A stretch of DNA of 64,000 bases from Nyssa sinensis (GCA_008638375.1 CM018052.1:26567071-26631070); one strand, 5' to 3'; shown: positions 34,620-46,140, counted from the first letter of the stretch. Notes: generated by a model not told the origin, from the letters alone. A program made the numbers and translations.

Positions 34620-35575
34620 AACTAACAATTCTACTTAATTAACAATATTAAATACAAATATGTATGCATATGTATATATATTCACATGCATATTTATCAT
34701 AATTATATGTATATATAAATTTAAATATCTTATGTATGTATTTATATACTTACATTATATTTATTTATTTTTATATACTTAATTTTATATATATATATAT
34801 ATATGTATTTAAGTATGTACTTGCTTATTCATCATTTTTATAAGTATATATGAATTTAAATATACTTATGTATGTAGGTATTTATATACTTACATTATTT
34901 TTTTGTTTATTTATTTTTATATACTTAATTATATATATGTATTTAAGTATGCAATACATATTTATATACAAATAAAACAACATATAAATATACAATTATT
35001 TTTATATATATGTAATTATTTGTAGATGTGTATTTTAGTGTGTATGTGTGTGTGTGTGTACGTAGGAATACACCTACATAAATTTATATATATTGTATTT
35101 ATTTACGTATATAAATATAAATATATATGTATATCTATATATACATATATTTTTTTATTTACTTGTATATTTATTTACATATACATATATATATTATATT
35201 ATATGTATGTTGGTATATACATACGTATATTTAAGTAATAAATATTTAGTTATATATTAATTTATTCATTTATACATGTATATCTATATGTATATATACA
35301 ATTATTTATGAATATATTTATTTATACTTATGTATATTGTGTATATATTAATACATAGAATTATTTATTTTTATATATGTATATGCATTTATATATATAT
35401 ATATACATATATTTATGTTTGTTTATTTATCTATATAAATATATTTATTTATATAATATATTTTTTAATATATAAATAAATATATTTTATGTATATATAT
35501 ATATTTTTTTATATATACTTGTGTGTATATATAACATATATTACATGTGTGTGTTTTTATTTATTTATTTGTGTA
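34620..35575. repeat. Low-complexity TA/TATG/TATT block of about 0.95 kb
   Basis: Almost entirely degenerate permutations of TATATA, TATGTA and TTTATATA, with a (TG)n island near 35040-35060. The translated frames across it are Tyr/Ile/Phe-rich artefacts. No gene. Confidence 0.85.
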
Positions 35576-36051
35576 GTGGAATGAATTTCATTCTGTAAAT
35601 CATGGGAAATAATGGTATTCTTACTTGTTATAGAAATATTCATTCATTTGGAATTGTCATTTCATTCTTAATAGGATAAGTTGTTAAAAGATTTTTTGGA
35701 AACAATGGAAGTGCTCCAATTCTTATTTCAAGTGTTAAAGTAGATGCAGTTATGTTCAATTTTGGTGACTCAATATCCCTGCTTTTCATTTGAATCACCG
35801 ATACATACCAAACTTATTACACTTTATGACAAATGACCAAAACTGCCTTTCGGTTAAAATCATTTATTTAATTAGTTATTTTTTTCATTTATTTAAAGTT
35901 TTAGATTATTAATTATTTTATTTAAAAATATCCAAACAGACCGCCATTTGTAACTATCTTTTCTTTTTGATCCATATAATGTGAAAATCATATAAGTAGC
36001 CGCACAGAATCCATCCATCCCAGGCCGTGATATCAAAGACGGAAATTTCAT

Positions 36052-36114
36052 TCAGGAATGCTGAGCGTGAAAGTGATGATGTGGCTGTGGTCCTCCTGGA
36101 CTCACTCGCTCAAG
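36052..36114 (-). pseudogene. CLE-D: isolated CLE-domain fragment
   Basis: The minus strand gives LERVSPGGPQPHHHFHAQHS then a stop, the C-terminal 20 codons of the CLE-A/CLE-C type. The near-invariant Asp at position 8 of the CLE motif has become Gln. No signal peptide or upstream coding sequence follows; the homology ends at about 36115. The downstream flank (about 35980-36051) also matches CLE-A and CLE-C. This is a dead partial duplicate. Confidence 0.85.
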
Positions 36115-36354
36115 TTTCACTTTTCTGGTAAATGGGATCTTTTAACAAAACAAGCAAAAACAGAGAGAATGATTATGATTCATTTATTTTCATTCATTCA
36201 TGTATCTTATCTTTATTTATACGATGTGTCATTGGATTTAAGAATCAAAGCACTTTTTCATTCAATGACATATCACATGGATAAAAATACCTAAATGAAT
36301 CATAAATCATTACTTTTAATCATAATATTAATTTAAGTATGAAGTAGTTAAGTT

Positions 36355-36650
36355 TTGGTTAAATTATATTGATTTTTTTTAATATTTATGATAATTACAT
36401 TGACTTTTTTTATTTTTATACATAAAAAAAACTTATCTTAAATTTATTTTTAAATAAAATAATAAAAATATTTAAAAAAAAAAAAAAAAAGTTAAACAAA
36501 TTGATCAAAATTAAAAAAATACAAATAAATAAATAAAATAAATAATTTTTTATTTTAAAAAAAATAAAAAATAAAAAAACAAAAAACATTGTAATTTCGT
36601 AAATCTCTGAAAAAAAATTAGTTTAATTATTATAAACTAATTTACTCTTA
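36355..36650. repeat. AT-rich MITE-like repeat related to 47956-48395
   Basis: Shares phrases such as AATTACATTGAC, TTTATTTTTATACA and AAATAATAAAAA with the element at 47956-48395. Borders are not clear. Confidence 0.3.
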
Positions 36651-36820
36651 AGTTTTTTATTCTTTACTCTTGTGACTACATGTAGATGGGTAGGTAATAA
36701 ATAGCACCTTAATTTATTTATTTTTACCTCTACCATTGATCCCAAAAGAAACATTTGTAAATATCAAAACTCTGAAAAGAGAGAATAAGAAAAACTGAAT
36801 GTTCCATATAATCAAGATGC

Positions 36821-36865
<45 letters not shown>

Positions 36866-36981
36866 AGCTAGATTACTTGGGATTACATGCATCGATCCAT
36901 GTAATGTGAAAATCATAAGCAACCGTACAGAATCCATCTGAGGTCGTGATATCAAAGAAGGATTGCTGTGGAAATTTCATA

Positions 36982-37349
36982 TCAGTAATGCTGAGCCTGA
37001 AAGTGGTGATGTGGGTCTGGTCCTCCCGGACTCACTCGCTCTGGCAGCTCGTTATGTTTTTTTGTACACCAAGAACAAACCAGGAAAAGCTAAAATAAAA
37101 GCTGAGAAGATCCAGGGGCATTCCAGCTATTACATAAAATTCTATTTAGGCCGGATACTTTAACTCAAGGCTGAAAGCACATTTTGGCCCGAACAACCAA
37201 AACAATCTCATTTTTGCCTTCATGACTGCTGTAAATTGCAGATGAAATGCTTCTCTAGCAATCCCAATTGGCTTAAGAGGGCGAGCTGCAGTTATTGCAG
37301 ATGAAAGCAAGATCAATATGAGAAGCATTGAAAACTTCATGCAAGCCAT
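36982..37349 (-). pseudogene. CLE-C: CLE gene interrupted by an insertion of about 150 bp
   Basis: The N-terminal half is intact from the ATG at 37349: MACMKFSMLLILILLSSAIT, then AARPLKPIGIAREAF as in CLE-A, down to about codon 48. The C-terminal half is intact at 37053-36982: NELPERVSPGGPDPHHHFQ plus AQHY and a stop. Between them, 37054-37205 is sequence absent from CLE-A; it opens an unrelated frame and stops near 37146. I tested it as an intron: no GT-AG choice I could find rejoins the CLE motif in frame. The promoter region, including the TATA box (37407-37414), is kept. As it stands the transcript would give a secreted protein without a CLE motif. Confidence 0.85.
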
Positions 37350-37406
37350 TGTTCTGCTGAAGTTTGAGTAGCTAGGTACTGAGGATTGGAAGCTAGAATA
37401 TTTGGG

Positions 37407-37414
37407 TTTTTATA
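37407..37414 (-). promoter_or_regulatory. TATA box of CLE-C
   Basis: The minus strand reads TATAAAAA about 60 bp upstream of the CLE-C ATG, in the same context as the CLE-A box. Confidence 0.5.
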
Positions 37415-37679
37415 GACCTTGTTTGCCTTGGTTTATGTTTAAAAAAGAAAATAATACTATTGGATTAGTAATAAAACTTCTAAGTTCTAGCAATGCCCAA
37501 AAACTTTCTGCCGCGCCAAAGGTAGGAATCTGATCTTACTTTTTTGTGGGCCCTGATATCATAATGGCGGGAATCTGGTTACTGACTACTTTATATAACT
37601 TGACTTTGAGGATCATTTCAGTTGTTGTCTTTTCTTTATAGCTTCTAAACAAATCCAACCCTTTCGTGTTTGCTTTGCT

Positions 37680-38175
37680 GTTGAGTGATGAAGTTTGAAG
37701 TTCAGGCTACTCAATTCAATTGTGTTTTTTAACCCCTAAGGTTTTTCCTTCCGGGCTAAAATCCTTAGCATGTTACCAGGCAATGAGAAGGTTTGAAGGA
37801 TTGGATTCAAAAATGCCCTCCATTTTTGAGAGATTTTTTTTTGTACGGTTGGCTTCTCGGCCGATTCCAACCCATTACAACTCTGTTTTTTTCTACAAGA
37901 ATTATGGGTCAGGAATATTATGGAAATCAATTTGAGTTTTCATGAAATGAGACTTTCTAGTTTTTCATTATCATTCATGGCCCCCGTTGCAACATTGAAT
38001 TTGTATCAAACATCACACGATAAATTATTGGAGCCATTTTATTGCCATGGATGGAACATTCAAACATGCCCTTCAAAAATTGCAGAATTCATGTTCCTGA
38101 ATTTGGTTATCAATTTGCAAATTTAAAAAAATGGAGAAAAGCAGGACAGAGAGGAGAGGTTCATATCAACTGTTG
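37680..38175 (+). repeat. Segment D, copy 2
   Basis: Counterpart of 30668-31370, lying about 330 bp upstream of CLE-C. In copy 1 the corresponding CLE (CLE-B) is farther away because the copia element inserted between them. Confidence 0.75.
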
Positions 38176-39206
38176 TTGGCAATTAAACCAAGCCTATATA
38201 TTTTAAGAAGCTTCCTAATCTTGATTTATTGAGTCCAATTAATATTTGGGATGTTTTTGGTTAGTGATTTTCAAGTCACTTGACTGGTTTTGAGGGTAAG
38301 TGTCACAGTTATTAGCTTCATGGAGCATACATACTTGAAAGTAAATAGTCTATTACTTGCATCTTCAAGCTCCTGTGTACAGGCCTCACCCTTTTCAATG
38401 GTGCAATCATTGTCCATATATAACCGAAGGGATTTCTAGTTCTATCATATTCAACTCTTGGGGAATATCAAGTGTAGAGGTTTGAGAATCATTAAATACA
38501 TTCTTGGTGTTACCATCTGCCAGATTCTCATGGTAGGAAACCTACATGTTGAAAACTGTGTACCATAGTTCATAATTTTCTGAATATCAGACTTCAATCT
38601 TCTTTGTGAAACCATTCATACTAAGCAGCCATCTTAAATGGAAAAAGTTGAATAGCTTCTTCAGTAAGCAACCTGTTTGTCAACTACCCTTTCTGGAGGT
38701 TCTCTAAATTTTCTTAATATTTCAAGGAAAAAGCTTGTGAAAGTGCAGGAAACATTGCAGAATTTTAAGTCTGACCAAAAAGATAGTCAATAGAATGATG
38801 GGACCTGCTTTCAATGGGTGAGTCTAAAAAATGTTTTGATGGATTTAAGGTCAGCATATCTGCATTTGATGCCTGCACATTAGTGAAGTATCAAATATTG
38901 AAATTTTATTATGATTTTAACTCTGAATTTCTCTGTAAGCTCAAATAACATTCATATCATCACTGTTGTACTGTTGTAAAGGAACCTTCAAGGGGAGGTT
39001 GGGAGCAATTCAGAAGCTCAAAGAGAGAGAGAGACCTCAAATGTTTTCCACTTCAAAGATGGTTGGAGGTGTTTGTTTCTCTGTGCCAACTGAATGAACC
39101 ATGTTCTGATCTTTTGTTTCTCAAGAATTTAATTTCTTTCTGAGATGAAGAAAAGCAAAATTAACATACTACCTTGAAATCTTCAAGATAAAGAGATCAA
39201 GTGTCT
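38176..39206. other. Intergenic spacer
   Basis: No gene recognised. Composition is less AT-rich than neighbouring spacers, and several short frames without motifs occur; a decayed gene is possible but not supported. Confidence 0.35.
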
Positions 39207-39792
39207 TGATGCTGCACTTTTTGGCCTTCATATGATCCAAGCTCGGCTCCCTGTGAAATACTCAAAACAGAAGATCAGAGGACCACCGGGTTGGCTCCGG
39301 CGGTAGCTGCTCCGATGCTTAAGTCAATAAACTGAATTGAAAGACTGTAATGAAAGTCAAATAATGAGCATGAAAATAAAGCGTACCTCTAGGGTTTAAT
39401 TTATAGGCAGTGGCTTTCCCAAATTGATTAGGATTTGGAGCCATGAATATAGGGATTGGATTATCGGAGATATCAATTACCTTGTTAAATATGGCAACAA
39501 TAGAGATAACCTTGTGTGGCAGTTTCCTTGTCGAAGACTGTTTCCTTATTTCTTGCTCGGTGTACATTGAGGCTGTGATGAGGTCTGATTATTGATGTAT
39601 TGTACTGACAGCTTGTGTTCATACTTGTTAGCTTTGTAAAAGAGAAGACCTGCTCTGATGATATGTGCTCAGTCTTTGTGGGTCTGCTCTGAAAGACCGA
39701 GCATGAGCTGAATGGCCGAGCATGAGCTAAATGGCCCAGCATCTAGTTACATGTGTTGAATGGTGATTGGTTTGTCACATTGTGGTATATCA
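39207..39792 (-). repeat. 3' LTR of gypsy element
   Basis: 586 bp, TGATGCTGCA...GTATATCA. Just inside it a C run (39797-39809) reads as a G-rich purine tract on the element's strand. Confidence 0.9.
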
Positions 39793-40001
39793 GTTACTCC
39801 CCCCCCCCCAACCCTTAGTTTGAGCTCGGGGCGTAACTAAGGTTTTATGAGTCCCCAAAAAGTCACGCGTTCTGCCATCTCGTTTTTTGAGACGGCTGTT
39901 GGTACATCATTTATTGTGCAGTCGATTCTTGGGTTTCTAAAGTCATCATTGCTTTGCCACCGTCGCGACGGTCCGCCTTGGTAGACATTATTTTTTGAAT
40001 G

Positions 40002-40011
40002 TATATAAAAG
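40002..40011 (+). promoter_or_regulatory. TATA box for the antisense ORF inside the gypsy element
   Basis: TATATAAAAG on the plus strand, about 200 bp before the antisense ORF's ATG and just inside the 3' LTR. This suggests the ORF has a promoter of its own, opposite to the element's transcript. Confidence 0.55.
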
Positions 40012-40206
40012 AGAGAAGGAGCTTTGTACGATTCTTTTACTGCTTTTTATGTTTTGGGAAGAGATAATACATTCTGCCATTGTTGATCCAGCAAGCTAGA
40101 CCGTGAGGAGTGCCGTTCGTTTGAAGCTTTTTCCTCTATCCAGGTTCGGTCTCGGTCTCTTCGTTCATTTTTTCACTATCTTTCTTTTTCTCTGGTTATT
40201 TTTGAA

Positions 40207-42191
40207 ATGTCGACCTCCACTGCTTCCTCTGGTGTTGGCGATGGTTCAGGGAGTCTTCTAGAGGCTTATACCTTGTCACAAACCCTTGTTAGGGGTAGTA
40301 GTTCCTTGGGGACTAGGTCGGAAGAGACCCGTTCTGATCCCGAGGTCAGGATTATAGATGCCTTCTCTGAGTCTAGGGATAGAGATGGTGAAGTCTCTGA
40401 TCGATCTTTTCGAGGGGAAGAGAGACAGAGTACTGTAGCCTCTTCATGGTTGGATAATATAAGGGAGAGATATGATTTCCCTCCGAATATTTCCCTTAGG
40501 GCTCCTGACGACATAGATTGTCCTTGGGATATTAGGGAAGGTGAGATATGTGTTTATACCGCCTGGTTCGAGATGGGGTTACGCCTACCTCTCCCCAAAT
40601 TGCTTAGGGAATTCTTTTGCTAGTTCAACCTTTGCCCTACCGACCTACTTTTGAATAGTTGGAGACACTTGTTAGGGTTTATGGTTTTAGGTCGTCTGAA
40701 CGGCGTTGAGGTCTCTTTAGACTTGATCCGTAGTAAAATGGATCTTAAGTACATGAAGGCGGAAGGCCTCTACTATATGTCGTTTGACCAAGCTCTCCGA
40801 CCTCTGTCTTACGCACCGTCCTCCAACAAATCTTGGAAAGATCGGTATTTCTTTGTTAGTGGAGAGTGGGAGGTGGCCGACCCTGAGGATCAGATTTCTA
40901 CGTTCCCCCAGAGCACGGGGTTTATGGGTGAGACCCCCTTTTCTTTTGTAATCTTTGCTCTGCTATTGCTTCCTACCTCTGTATTTTTTACTAACTATTG
41001 TCCCAATCTTCCTTGTGTAGATAAGAATATCAAGAGGAGGTCGCCCTTCACTCTTGCCCTTAAAGAACAATACAAGAAGCTCCTTCAGACCTCGAACAGA
41101 GACTACCGAGCTATCCTTCATTCGAGTGACACAATGCCCCCAAAGGATAAGAATGTTGTCGGCGAGGTTTTACAATCTGTTGCCGGCAAGTGGGGTTCGG
41201 CAAAGAAGAAGAGGGTGGCGAGCCTTCCCCCTCCTGCTGCGTCTTTGTCGAAGAGGAAAAGGACGACCACAACTAACCCTTCCTCTTTTGCACCCCCGAA
41301 GAAAGGGACGGTCCCCTCTGCTTCTCCTTCCCCTATGCCGCCCTAGAGAGGCGTGGTGATTAGGGAGCCTACTTCTGCACCGCCCCAAAAGGGCGTGGTG
41401 AATCCAAGACTTGCCCCTTCCTCGGCCTAAAGAGCTCAGACGAAGGGTAAGGCGAAGGTGGCTGCTCGATTGGACCAGATGCCTGATGGGTACAGGGTCG
41501 TTCATTAGGCCATTGCAGAGTTCTGGACGGATGCCCCACGAAAGGATTCTCCTTCTTGCAGTACCAGGAAGGGTACTGAAAAGACAGTTGTTGGTGCCAT
41601 GAACACCCATCTGAAGGTAACGACCGCTCTATCTTCTTTGGTGTTTTGCTTTCTTTTTCATTTTTCTGACTTGGTTCTCATTCTGTCTTGTAGACCTTGC
41701 ACAACTTGGCCGCTATGATGGAGGCCACGGTGGATCTTCAGGCCTTGGAGAGGCTAGAGGACGAGCTGGATGAAGTTCAGCTTCAGCTCGACACAGCTCA
41801 ATCCCAAGCTACTGCGGCCGAGGACGAGCTCAATGAAGTGAAGAATTCCCTCTCAATTATGGAGTCTGAGAGGGATTCCACTAAGTCTGAGAGGAATTCT
41901 TTCCAGTCTGAGTAGGACTCCCTCCTTCAGGAGCTGAACAAGCTGAAGGAGGAGAACTGTGCTCTTCAGGCATCTGTTGCTCAGAAGGTTGATGAGGCCA
42001 AGGTCGAGACCGAGGCCAGGCTGAAGACCGAGCTGGAGAAGATGGGTGACAGAATTGCGCAGCTCGGTTATGATAACTTCAAATCCAAGCTTCTCGCCAA
42101 ATTCCCAGATATCGACCTGTCAGGATTTGATGATGATGACGAGGATGATGATGGTGATGAGGATGACGGGTCTGCAAGTCCTTTAGTTTAG
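40207..42191 (+). pseudogene. Antisense accessory ORF of the gypsy element (plant 'putative gypsy type transposon' domain)
   Basis: Three exons on the plus strand: 40207-40927, 41021-41616 and 41694-42191. Both introns have clean borders (GTGAGA...TTGTGTAG and GTAACG...CTTGTAG) and rejoin in frame, giving 605 codons. Exon 1 contains REGEICVYTAWFEMGLRLPL and FNLCPTDLLLNSWRHLLGFM, typical of the domain once named Transposase_28, found in plant Tat-type elements and their host-annotated derivatives. Exon 2 is Lys/Pro-rich with nuclear-signal-like KKKRV and SKRKR. Exon 3 is a long coiled coil ending in an acidic DDDDEDDDGDEDD tail. In-frame stops at 40621, 41344, 41428, 41506 and 41913 break it. 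Its function in these elements is unknown. Confidence 0.8.
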
Positions 42192-42780
42192 GAAAATTTT
42201 TTGTAGCTCTGCTTCTTCTTTTGTAACCGAGCACCCATTTTAATGATAATATCTTCTTTTCAAAGATTTTGCCTTCTTTTTTCTTTGAATATTTGTAAAC
42301 TTTGTAGTTTTTCATGTATCGTCTGAAATACCAATGTCTCGTAGTGTGTAAACGGGCTTTGACACTTAAAACTTGCAATTTAACATAAGTAAACCCGCTC
42401 GGGGTCCAAAACTTTGCTCTTTGGTCTGCCACTAATGATGGGCTGACTCCCGAACTTCATGACTTGTGATGATTTTGAACTAAAGTGTAATAATAAGCAA
42501 CTAAACCACACTTTTGAATAATAAGGAAGGTAGTTAATACAATAACCAACCAACTAGAGCTTTAATCACCGAACATAAAGACTTGTAGAAATTAGTCATT
42601 CTGACCACTTAGAGCCAAACCCGAGCTTGATTGCTGAACAAGAGTACTTGTAGTGTAATGATCCTTGAAGGTCGGTATCCCTTTCCAAGACTCATCGATA
42701 AGAGTTTGAGCAGTTAGAATCATATCTGTCAATTTGTAATCTTAGTAATATGAACTGGATATGTCGTTCGGTGTATTGTG

Positions 42781-43287
42781 ATGGACCAAACGTGAGGTCT
42801 GTACATTAAGAAGGACCAGACTTAAGGTCTGTGCATTAAGATGGACCAGACTGAAGGTCTGTGCATTAAGATGGATCAGACTCGAGGTCTGTAAATTAAG
42901 ATAGACCAGAATCAAAGTTTATGCATTAAGATGGACTAAACTCAAGGTCTGTGCATTAAGATGGACTAGACTCAAAGTTTGTGCATTAAGATGGACCAGA
43001 CTCAAGGTCTGTGCATTAAGATGGACCAAACTCAAAGTCTGTGCATTAAGAGATGGACCAGACTCAAAGTCTGTGCATTAAGATGGACCAAACTCAAAGT
43101 CTGTGCATTAAGATGGACCAGACTCAAGGTCTGTGCATTAAGATGGACCAAACTCAAGTACATTAAGATGGACCAGACTCAAAGTCTGTGCATTAAGATA
43201 GACCAGACTCAAGGTCTGTACATTAAGATGGACCAGACTCAAAGTCTGTGCGTTAAGATGGACCAGAATTAAGGTCTATGCATTAAG
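42781..43287. repeat. 30-bp minisatellite, 17 units, each a small hairpin
   Basis: Seventeen copies of a unit close to ATGGACCAGACTCAAGGTCT plus GTGCATTAAG. Fifteen are 30 bp, one is 32 and one is 25. In most units CAGAC and GTCTG can pair around a five-base TCAAG-type loop. The array sits between the integrase stop and the 3' end of the antisense ORF. The open frames across it are by-products of the repeat. Confidence 0.97.
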
Positions 43288-43328
43288 ATGAGAACACTTT
43301 ATGGAATATTTGAAATGAAAAAATTTCT

Positions 43329-44572
43329 TTATTGATAATACTTCCGTAAGTGTTCCATATTCCAAGGTCTGGGAACAGGTTTCCCATCCATGTTCTCTAA
43401 CCAGTAAGTGGTCGATCTCACTGTTTTGGTGATTCTATAGGGGCCCTCTCAGTTAGGTGACAGCTTCCCCATGGTGAGATCCTTGGTGTTCTGGAACACC
43501 CTTCTTAAGACGAGGTCTCCAACTTGGAAGTTAGCAGGCTTAAGGCCAAGTTTTGAGCGGCTAACCATCTTGTGCTGATACGCTTCCATTCTGACCACGG
43601 CTTGCTCTCTTCTTTCCTCGAGCAAGTCCAAGTTTTCTACGAGTTGTTGGTCATTGGTTTCTTCGTTGAAAGCTTCAGTCCTTAGGGTAGGCATGCCGAT
43701 CTCAAAGGAGATTACTGCTTCGGTGCCGTAGGCGAGTGAAAAAGGAGTTTCTAATGTAGGAGTTCTCCTAGTTGTTCTATAGGCCCAGAGTACTCTAGGG
43801 AGTTCTTCAACCCACTTTCCCTTGGCTCTTTCTAGCCTCTTATTAAGAGCATCGAGGATTGTTCGGTTAGTGACCTCTACTTGCCCACTGGCCTGAGGAT
43901 GACCAGGTGAGGAGAAGTGTTGATTGATATTTAGGTCTTGGCAGAACTTTTTGAATGTTTTACCCGCAGATTGTGTGCCGTTGTCTGAGACAATCACTCG
44001 AGGTATGCCAAACTTGCAGACTATATTTTTTTCAAGTGAAACTTTTGACTTCCTTCTCTGTAATGCGTGTTAGTGGCTCTGCTTCGGCCTATTTTGAGAA
44101 GTAGTCGATAGTGACCAATAGGTACCTTCTGTTCGGAGTGGCTTTAGGCAACGGGCCTATGATGTCCATTCCCCATTGTGCAAAGGGCCATGGGCTTGTG
44201 ATGGGAATGAGTTCATGACGAGGCTGATGCTGGTAGGGGGCGAATCTTTGGCATTTATCGCACTTTTGAGCGTATTCTTTTGCTTCCCTTAGCATTCCGA
44301 GCCAGTAGTAGCCTTGTGTCAAAGCTCGGTGTGCTATGGTTTTGCCTCCATTATGATTTTCGCATATTCCTTCATGAATTTCTGCCAGAACGTACTGAAA
44401 TTCTTCTGGAGTCAGGCATTTTAACAATGGCTAAGAGTAAGACCTTCGGTAGAGCCTTTCGTTCATGACGAAGTACCGAGTTGCTCTGATGTGGATTCTT
44501 TTTGCTTTATTCTTGTCCTCTGGGAGGAGCCCTTCTTCTAAGTAGTAGAGTATAGGAGTCATCCAGTTCTGA
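43329..44572 (-). pseudogene. Gypsy integrase (zinc finger, DDE core, C-terminal domain)
   Basis: Read leftward: connection text NWMTPILYYLEEGLLP; the HHCC finger (HEGICENHNGG ... CDKCQRFAP) at about 44350-44220; catalytic core with MDIIGPLP, ITIDYFSK-type text, then IVSDNGTQSAG and HPQASGQVEVTNRT, which contain the second Asp and the Glu; and a C-terminal part with NFQVGDLVLRRVF and a WNMEHLRKYYQ tail ending at 43329. In-frame stops near 44428, 44088 and 43447 and a break at 43998-44085 make it non-functional. It lacks the RT/RNase H that should precede it. Confidence 0.88.
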
Positions 44573-46062
44573 GGTTATGTGCCCTCGGTCTTTGTGAAAA
44601 TCACAATACTTGATTTGATCTCGGTAGTTGGGGTCACCTTTCAAAGGCTCTGGCCATCTCAGGTTCTTTCGAGATCTTACTTGCTTTAATATGTTGTACG
44701 GAGAAGTATTCAGGGGAGTGAAATTGTTGAATTATCTTAGCCCAGAATTATAGGAAGTTCTGGACACCTCCCTCTTCTTTGGGCTTCTAGCTTTCTTCCT
44801 TGCTGAGGTGGAGTCCTTTCTTTGATCATTCTTTTTATGATTGTCCTTTTTCAGGTCATCTTTTTGAGGTTGTTCCTTGATTTTTTTAGAAGTGTCTTTG
44901 GCTTCCTCCAAGTTAATGTATTTCCTTACTCGGTCCATGAGTGCTGCCATGTCTGCAGGGGATTTTTGGTCAAGAAGTCTCTAAAACCTCCTTGTGCAAG
45001 ACCGGAAGCCAAAGCGGCTACAAGGAAATTGGGGTTGTAATCTGTGACCTCAGTGAGTTCAGCGTTGAAACGTGCAATATACCCTCTGAGGGGCTCTTCC
45101 TTTGTTTGCTTTATGTTCAACAAAAACTCAAGACCCTTCCTCAACCTTTTACTAGTCATGAACCTGTCCAGGAATCTTCTACCGAGCTCATAGAAGCTAG
45201 TAACCGAGTTCGGTGGGAGGTGATGGAACCACTTCAGAGCAGTACCGTTGAGGTTAGTCATGAATGTTTGACATAGAAAGGCGTCAGAAGTACCGTGCAA
45301 AGCCATGGTGTGCTGGTAGTGGGAGAGGTGGTCCCTTGGGTCCCCTGTCCCATCATAAGGGGTGAATTTCGGGATGACGAATTTCTTGGGTCTCTCCTCA
45401 GCCATGATAGCATTAGTGAACGGGGTGGCCGACCTGCCGAGCAGCCTGGCCAGCTCATCCTGCTCTGGATACTGGGCACCTCTCACAACAACAGTGCGGT
45501 CCATTAATTCAGCAACTTCCTCAGCTCTTATCGATCCCCTTGGTAAGATTGGCTGCTGGGAGGCAGGCCTCGCAACTTTAGAGCCTACATGGGTAGGATG
45601 GTCTTGGCCCATTACTGGGGGGTTGCTCTGACTCTCCTGTGCTGGCGATGCAGGAACCGCTCGAGGTGGTGACTCTTGTGGTACAGGGTTCACTCCCGAA
45701 GCCCTAGGGATGGGAACCCTGGTGGTGCTTCGGTAATGGACTTCTGGGATAAAGGTTGGCATTCCTCTGCCAGCGATTGCTGATGGCTGGGGATCTCCAT
45801 GAATGTGGACAATCGTAGGAGGCTGCGCCTCCTGAGTGCTTGTGTTGACAGGTGGATTCTGAGGATTAGTTTCATGATTCTGGGTAAACATCGCTAGAGT
45901 TCTAGACATGGTTAGGAGTTGTTCCTGCAACAACTGGTGTTGCCGCCTAGTTTCGGCAAGCTCCTATTGTACGGGATCAATCACTCGCCCTCTTCCTCGT
46001 CCGGCAGGCGGTTGAGGCTGATGGTTTTGAGTATTCTTCCTAGGTCGGAGATTGGGAGCCAT
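44573..46062 (-). pseudogene. Gypsy gag
   Basis: Starts MAPNLRPRKNTQNHQPQPPAG at 46062. One stop near 45966 interrupts it early; the long frame 45933-44926 then holds a Pro-rich N-terminal region and the retrotransposon gag domain (FTPYDGTGDPRDHLSHYQHT, ALKWFHHLPPNSVTSF, IKQTKEEPLRGYIARF, FLVAALASGL). A frameshift near 44930 leads to a Lys-rich stretch (44950-44732) and to YCDFHKDRGH, the Cys/His remnant that normally precedes protease. It would form the RNA-packaging particle. Apart from the stop and the frameshift the domain is well kept. Confidence 0.88.
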
Positions 46063-46140
46063 AATCCTTTGATAGAAGGAGGATGAACTTTGAATTAGTA
46101 GAGCACTTGGTGATTGTCGTTCCCACAAACGGTGCCAAAC

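Noticed and set aside
35026..35238. 70-aa Tyr/Ile-rich ORF that resembles a membrane protein
   Set aside because: A product of TA/TATG low-complexity sequence. The same applies to the frames at 56321-56677.
36963..37163. Plus-strand ORF across CLE-C (and similar ones at 11494-11764 and 36058-36294)
   Set aside because: These are antisense shadows of the conserved CLE-domain DNA.
41054..41610. Overlapping ORFs on both strands in the gypsy antisense region (101 and 146 aa)
   Set aside because: Alternative frames of exon 2 of the antisense ORF; only the spliced frame matches the conserved domain and coiled coil.
42979..43272. 97-aa repetitive ORF (Met-Asp-Gln-Thr-Gln repeats)
   Set aside because: It is a translation of the 30-bp minisatellite; the frame changes with the 2-bp and 5-bp unit length variants.
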